Positions 59,255-64,000 of a DNA stretch of 64,000 nucleotides are shown one piece after another. Below the pieces are notes generated by a model, which was not told where the DNA came from, did no database searches, and worked only from the letters and a program-made list of their open reading frames with translations. The position numbers and the translations under genes were made by a program. Each line of letters begins with the position of its first letter. Position 1 is the stretch's first letter. This DNA comes from Tolypeutes matacus (lineage: Eukaryota > Chordata > Mammalia > Cingulata > Chlamyphoridae), in the NCBI GenBank assembly GCA_026826555.1, contig JAKSZT010053881.1, positions 3,410,210 through 3,474,209 on the forward strand. Direction: 5' to 3'.

Positions 59255-59640
59255 CTTAACTCCCTGTGGCTGCCAAAACAAATACCACAAACTGCGGGTT
59301 TAAAACAACAGCTACTGATTATCTAACAGTTTGGAGGCCAGAAACCTGATCTCCAGCTGCAGGCGGGCCGCGCACCCTTGGAATGCTCTGGGGGAGGCTC
59401 CTTTCTGCCTCTCCAGCTTCTGATGTTCGCCGGCCATCTTGGTCTTCCTTGGCTTGTGGCTGTATACCCTCCAGTTTCTGCCTATGTCTTCACACAGGGC
59501 ATCTACCCTCTGTGTCTGTCGCTCTGGGCCCAAATTTCCTTCAAGATACCCGTGTTTTTCTCCAAAGGATGTTCTGGAAGGTTCTGTCATTTCCAGGAGT
59601 TGTCTAGGACACTGGCAAAGTAGCCTCACCCGAGAAGATG
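59255..59640 (-). repeat. MLT1-type MaLR LTR, diverged
   Basis: GTGGCTGCCAAAACAAATACCACAAACTG...TTTGGAGGCCAGAAAC is the reversed MLT1 end; the following GC-rich text fits the LTR middle. Overlapping frames on both strands (59312-59752 minus, 59378-59663 plus) are accidental. A G run lies at 59821-59835. Confidence 0.7.
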
Positions 59641-60123
59641 GGGAAGATGCAAGGCAGTTTTGATTGCATTTCCAAGCACAGCTCAGAAATGCTTTTCTTG
59701 TTGCTTTTTTTTCTTCTCTCCCAAAGCCGGAGGGAGGCTTGGGGTGGGTCACTGAGGTCGTCCATCTAACCTATTAGTTTTGACTTTAGTGAAAGTTGCT
59801 CTTTGCAGAAGTAAGGCGGCGGGGGGGGGGGGGGGAAGGAGCTACTTTGAACTAATAACTCAGCAAAGTATTAATTTTATAATCTGATATTTTTGAATCA
59901 ATCAAACATGACTCATTTTAACGTGGTTGCATGTTTTCATCCAAAGAAGGAAGGAATTGGCTGGGTTTTAAAAGTCAGAATTCAGCTTTTAGTGAAAAAT
60001 GAGTAGGCCTTGGAAGTGAGTATGAGCTTGAATAACTAAGCAACATTTCAAGGACAGTAAATAAGAAGGAATTAAAAATGGTATGCTCTAGATCTAAATT
60101 ACACGTACCTTTTTTCCCCTCAG

Positions 60124-60537
60124 TTCAACAGTATGTTGTAAGAGTAAGTGGAAGTATTCTTGATCTCAGAGACAATTTCGTTGGTGCTGTTCAAGTAAAC
60201 ACTACTTGAATTGTTACCAAATGAGGCCAACTCCAAGGAAACCTTTGCATTTAAACCAGGAAATATCTCAGAAGAAAATGCAACCCACATATTCATCGCC
60301 ATTCAAAGTGTAGATAAAAGCAATCTGACTTAAAAAGTATCCAACATCGCACAAGTAGCATTGTTTATTCCTCAAGCAGATCCTAGTCCTGATGAAAATT
60401 ATAATCTTAGAGTTAACATTTCTATCCTGTTGTTGTCTGTGGTTGGGTCTGTTGCAGTGGTTAGTATTATTTTAAGTACCACCATTTGTATTTTTAAGAA
60501 AAGAAGAAATGCAAGTAGACCAAGGACTAGTTTTTAA
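60124..60537 (+). pseudogene. CLCA4: CLCA4-like exon 14, frameshifted, with membrane helix
   Basis: The acceptor ...ttttttcccctcag is strong. It reads VQQYVVRVSGSILDLRDNF and then meets a TGA at 60207-60209. One extra base there shifts the frame: the next frame continues the family text ([18 protein letters not shown]) to a TAA at 60331-60333, where a serine codon is expected. After that stop the same frame encodes a hydrophobic helix (about 60409-60489) followed by KKRRN and a stop at 60535-60537. The helix matches the C-terminal segment of CLCA4, but the tail after it is longer than I expect. Confidence 0.9.
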
Positions 60538-60726
60538 TACCCAACAAAAATGAAGGATATTTTTTAATTTTTAAATTCATCCTACTTGATCATTAAGTAA
60601 TAAAAATAATTTTAAGAGGTCTCAAAATGATACTTAGATTAAATATAAATATCACATGTATTTGAAAAATATGTCAATATTAAAATTTTAATAATTTTAT
60701 TTACTCATTTATCATCTGTAGTGATG

Positions 60727-60732
60727 AATAAA
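60727..60732 (+). terminator. Poly(A) signal of CLCA4-like gene
   Basis: AATAAA lies 190 bases after the final stop, with GT-rich bases (GGCTGTGTGTTATTTG) 18 bases downstream. A weaker candidate sits near 60600. Confidence 0.6.
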
Positions 60733-60759
60733 GATCCTTTTCCATAGTATCTGGCTGTG

Positions 60760-62280
60760 TGTTATTTGATACAAAAGTTTTCTAAAATGATATTTCAAAC
60801 ATCATCAAGAAGTTAAAATGGTCTATTTGACTAGTCAAAACACAAGGGTAAGAAAGCAAAGGAGCAATATTTGGGGAAAATTTATTTTAGTCTAGATCCC
60901 ATTAAGTATAATTTGATGATATTGTATTCACCCAAAGTCTCCAATTATAGGCTACAACAGCTAAGGTTATGTTTAAGGCAGCTTATGGAAACTGAGGATT
61001 CTAGCAAACAAATTAGTCAGTATTTGTCAAACCATACATTTTCCTTATTTCAATTCAATATAAACCTATATCCATTCCTTTTCCCTTAAAAATCTGACCC
61101 CTTGGGTACTTTTTCTTTTATTATAGGAAAGAATTACCGAAGCTACTACATATTGTCCTTGTTTTCAGATAAAGAAAAATATTTAAAGTATATATATTTT
61201 TTGCTGTTTTTAAGTTTATTTCTGAGTTGCAAAGACTATTTCCACTTCCTCATGTTTTTAGAATTTCTGTATTCCTCCATTCAATCTTGGCTGCCACAAC
61301 CAGACAGATAGAGAGCGCAAGAACCTTCTTTTTCTTGCACCTGTAGTGGAAACCTTAGCAGCAGACATTGACAAAAAGATAATATTTTAATTCAGCCCTC
61401 TGAGTCACAGCCTAAGAGACAACACTGGAATTCAAAACGCATCTGAATAATTTAAAAGATTATGCTCAAGGTATGATATTCCACTGCATCCTAAAAGACT
61501 TTTTTAGGTCATGGGAAAATGTCTGAATTTCCTTCTAAGTAGAGAAGGACATTGCTGTTGATAAATAAGCATACTCTAATTATATTTCAAAACAGATACT
61601 TTGGTTACTGTAAGGTGAATCAATCTGAAGATACCTGAAAGAAAATAGTGTCCATTTAGGAAGCTATGACAACAGTACAGAGTGAGAAATGATTGTGGCT
61701 TGGACTACAAAAATGATGGGGAAAAGTCAACATGTTCAAAATGAAATTAAATGGAGTAGAAAATATATGGTCAAGAATTGGATGGAAAGATGGGAAAGTC
61801 AGCCAATTATGAATCCTAGATTACCAACTGAAAATATAGATGTAAACAACATGCTATTTACTGAGAAGGGAAAGATTCAGGAGAAGAGGCTTTTAATGAA
61901 GGGAATCACGAGCTCAGTTTGAGCATGTTACATTTGAGGATCCTATGAGTAAATGCCAACTAGCATTAACACAACTGCTGTGGGATTCAAAGTCCTGTTA
62001 CGCAAACATTAAGTGTTCACTGGAGTTACACATTTCAGAGTTGTCAGCATATTCATAACAAATAAAGCCATAGTAATGAATGATATCCATCAAAGAGAAT
62101 GTTGAGAAGAGCAAGTTTATGTGGTAGACCAATGTCAGGCCAGCCAGAGGTGCAAATGGTACAGTACAAAATGGAACAAAGAGCATGTAACTGCAGCATA
62201 CCATAGTGAAGAAAGAATTTCTCTTCATAGGAATAGAAGATCTTTGAGTTGCATTTACAAGCATATGAGTTTCTTGTTCT
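60760..62280. other. Downstream DNA, no gene; old repeat at 61650-61965
   Basis: TGAAGGGAATCACGAGCTCAGTTTGAGCATGTTACATTTGAGGATCC at 61898-61943 resembles the same ancient repeat family as 23022-23290. Frames at 60871-61311 and 61689-61922 have no motifs. Confidence 0.5.
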
Positions 62281-62287
62281 TTCAAAT

Positions 62288-62392
62288 GGGGTTTTTGTTT
62301 TGTTTTTGAGGTACCGGGGGCCAGGGATTGAACCCGGGACCTCGCACATGGGAAGCTGGCACTCAACGGCTTGAGACACATCCACTCCCCCA
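62288..62392 (-). mobile_element. DAS-type SINE
   Basis: The minus strand reads GGAGTGGATGTGTCTCAAGCCGTTGAG, a B box GGGTTCAATCCC and an A-rich tail. The flanks CAAATGGGGTTTT and CAGATGGAGTTTT look like a duplication with two differences. Confidence 0.88.
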
Positions 62393-64000
62393 GATGGAGT
62401 TTTGCATGAAGGGTTTGCCTACCAAAATTCAGCTCCCTGAGGAAATGGAGAGGCACTGAAGAACTGTATCCACTCATTTGTGTGATTATCTCATGTAGTC
62501 TTGGCTTGAATTATTTGCTGATTTAGTGGCCAATCAAGTTAAAGCCATGTAAGTTGAGACCAGTGATATTCCTTAACAATCTTCAAACTCATACCAGATT
62601 TTTGGACTGCTGTATTAATTTGGTAAAATCACCAGGGTTGACAAGAAAGACCTATGATTTAAAACAAAATTGAGGAAAGACCAAGGGAAAAGGAATTAAG
62701 TATTTACTGGGATGGTTTGATTTATTCCCTGCTATTAACTGGAACACAGGTTTCAATAGGACATTTTGGAACTTGGCTGCTGAGGCAGAAGGTCTTTGTC
62801 ACTGTTAGTTCCTCTAGTAGGCTGGCACTGGCTCAACCAGTGCTATTGGCTATGAATGTATAGATTAACTTGGAGGACATTTAGGCGAGAATAAATGTAT
62901 ACTACATGTGGTCTATTGCCAAGAGGGAATGAAGATCTAAAATTCTGTGTTGGCAAAAGAAATGCTACATAACAATCAGAACTTCTGCTATGTCCTTCCC
63001 ATCCTCAGCTCTGAAGGCAAAGGCTACTACCCTGGTTATTTCCACACCAATACTCCAGTGCAGTAGGCACCAGTGATCCCAGCAATGGTTTCTCACCTTC
63101 TATACAGATTGAGATCCTTCCATACTAGGTTTAAATAAAGCAGCTAATTGTGAATTTATAAGAATCAGAATAAAACTGGATAATTACCATTGCCATAGTC
63201 AAGATTGACAGGGCCCAGACCAAAATGAAAGTGGGGGACTAATTGCTCAAAACTTATTAATAATTTGAAGATGGCAACAGCAAAGCATAAGATCAAGTAT
63301 AAGCCCTTCTAAGTATGGAACCTGTGCAACTGCACAGGTCACACACCCATGAAGCAGGCCCTGAATGTAGTCCAGCATACACTAATATTCTAGTACCTGA
63401 GCTATAGAGTATCTGCTTGTGCTTTCCTTTACAGCCACATGGCACCATTAAGATTTAGTAGTTAAGCTAGTTAATCATGAAAAAGTGTAGAATTGGGAAG
63501 GAAAGCCTTAAGCCCATTGCCTCTGGCAGCTAATCTAGCTACAGAGAATAAATACGAATTGTCCCAGTAAAGGGAAAGAGGTAGCTTTATGTGGGATAAG
63601 ACAGCCGCTACACCTGCTCCAAAGACTCAAATGACTGCAGGGTTCCTGAATGGAAAAAAGCTTGCACTCGCAGCCATCCAACTGTCTGCTGTCCCTGGAG
63701 ATGGGCAGTCTGCAGTGTCACAAGCTGAACAATACCTGGTCCCCAAGGATCTGCACAAAAGCCAAATTACTGAGGTTTGATACCCATTCACAAGGCCAGG
63801 GTGAAGTGTTCAGTGCTGCTTGATAAGGAGCAGGGAACCTCCATTCCCATGGTCTTAAAAGCGCTACTGTGGTTGGTGGCTGTTGCTGAAAGCCAGAATG
63901 CCACAGTAGAATATGTGTAAATGGACAAAATCACAGTGCCTGAGGAACAAGAATGATGATACCAGCAAGAAATGGGACTAAGAAAAGCACAGCCCAAAGT
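62393..64000. other. Right-hand end, unassigned; possible old retroposed or repeat sequence
   Basis: No domain or gene is recognised. A 63-codon frame at 63589-63780 (starting MWDKTAATPAPKTQM) has no signal I can place. ACCTGTGCAACTGCACAGGT at 63319-63338 is a 20-base perfect palindrome. The region may be an old repeat or a decayed processed copy. Confidence 0.4.

Larger units (their letters stand above)
10026..60537 (+). pseudogene. CLCA4: CLCA4-like chloride channel regulator gene, decayed
   Basis: CLCA proteins are secreted or membrane-linked, self-cleaving metalloproteases of epithelia that modulate calcium-activated chloride current. Twelve exons can be placed in order with matching phases. 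I number them 1-6 and 9-14, leaving two numbers for the missing VWA exons; CLCA4 is known to have 14. The exons read as CLCA4-type along their length, for example DMVTTAS at the start of exon 2 and PPPPP in exon 6. Damage: no VWA-core exons between 37604 and 40782, a GC donor after exon 4, TGA at 48081-48083, a 1-base shift at 60207, and TAA at 60331-60333. Joining exon 6 to exon 9 also shifts frame and meets a TGA at 44582-44584. The reading frames of the remaining exons are otherwise well kept, so decay looks fairly recent. CLCA3 or a local duplicate remains possible. Confidence 0.85.

Noticed and set aside
59312..59752. A 146-codon minus-strand frame
   Set aside because: It lies over an MLT1-type LTR and has overlapping frames on the other strand; GC-rich chance opening.

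Overview
The window is mammalian nuclear DNA from a xenarthran, most probably an armadillo. The main evidence is a set of short retroposons with a tRNA-Ala-like head (A box, GGTTCGA-type B box, A-rich tail) that match the armadillo DAS type, in a short and a long form. LINE-1s with a matching 3' UTR style and many solo LTRs of one MaLR-like family (starting TGTRGCAGTTTG and ending CTAATACA) agree with this. There are no bacterial-type operons, CRISPR arrays or phage features.

One host gene is recognisable. It is a plus-strand, CLCA4-like member of the calcium-activated chloride channel regulator family, running from a start codon at 10026 to a final stop at 60537. Twelve exons can be placed with splice sites: signal peptide, metalloprotease-like domain with an intact HExxHxxxGxxD motif, the five-cysteine motif, the start of the VWA domain, the beta-rich middle, and a C-terminal membrane helix. 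The gene is broken. The exons for the centre of the VWA domain are missing between 37604 and 40782. Exon 4 has a GC donor, exon 12 carries a TGA in place of a tryptophan codon, and the last exon has a frameshift and a TAA. I read it as a decayed CLCA4-type gene; orthologue versus local duplicate cannot be decided here.

Layout: 1-2428, antisense LINE-1 5' half. 2429-4643, 3' end of an endogenous retrovirus (broken env transmembrane region plus LTR). 4890-5405, LINE-2. 5693-6836, an LTR inserted inside another LTR, each with exact 5-bp target duplications. 6837-10025, upstream region with a MIR, a 16-bp triple repeat and a TATA box. 10185-28147, intron 1, filled by stacked LINE-1s (11406-about 23015) that split an ancient mammalian repeat, followed by MLT1, hAT, SINE and MaLR insertions. 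28148-47922, exons 2-11 and their introns with scattered repeats. 48094-58526, intron 12, packed with LINE-1 segments, SINEs and LTRs. 60124-60537, last exon, then a poly(A) signal. 60760-64000, downstream sequence with no gene I can recognise.

The transposable elements give a readable order of events, because many keep target-site duplications and interrupt one another. No new molecular system is evident. The points most worth checking are the loss of the VWA core from the CLCA gene, a 5'-only LINE-1 segment lying seamlessly inside another LINE-1's ORF2, and a 31-bp hairpin inside a LINE-1 reverse-transcriptase region.
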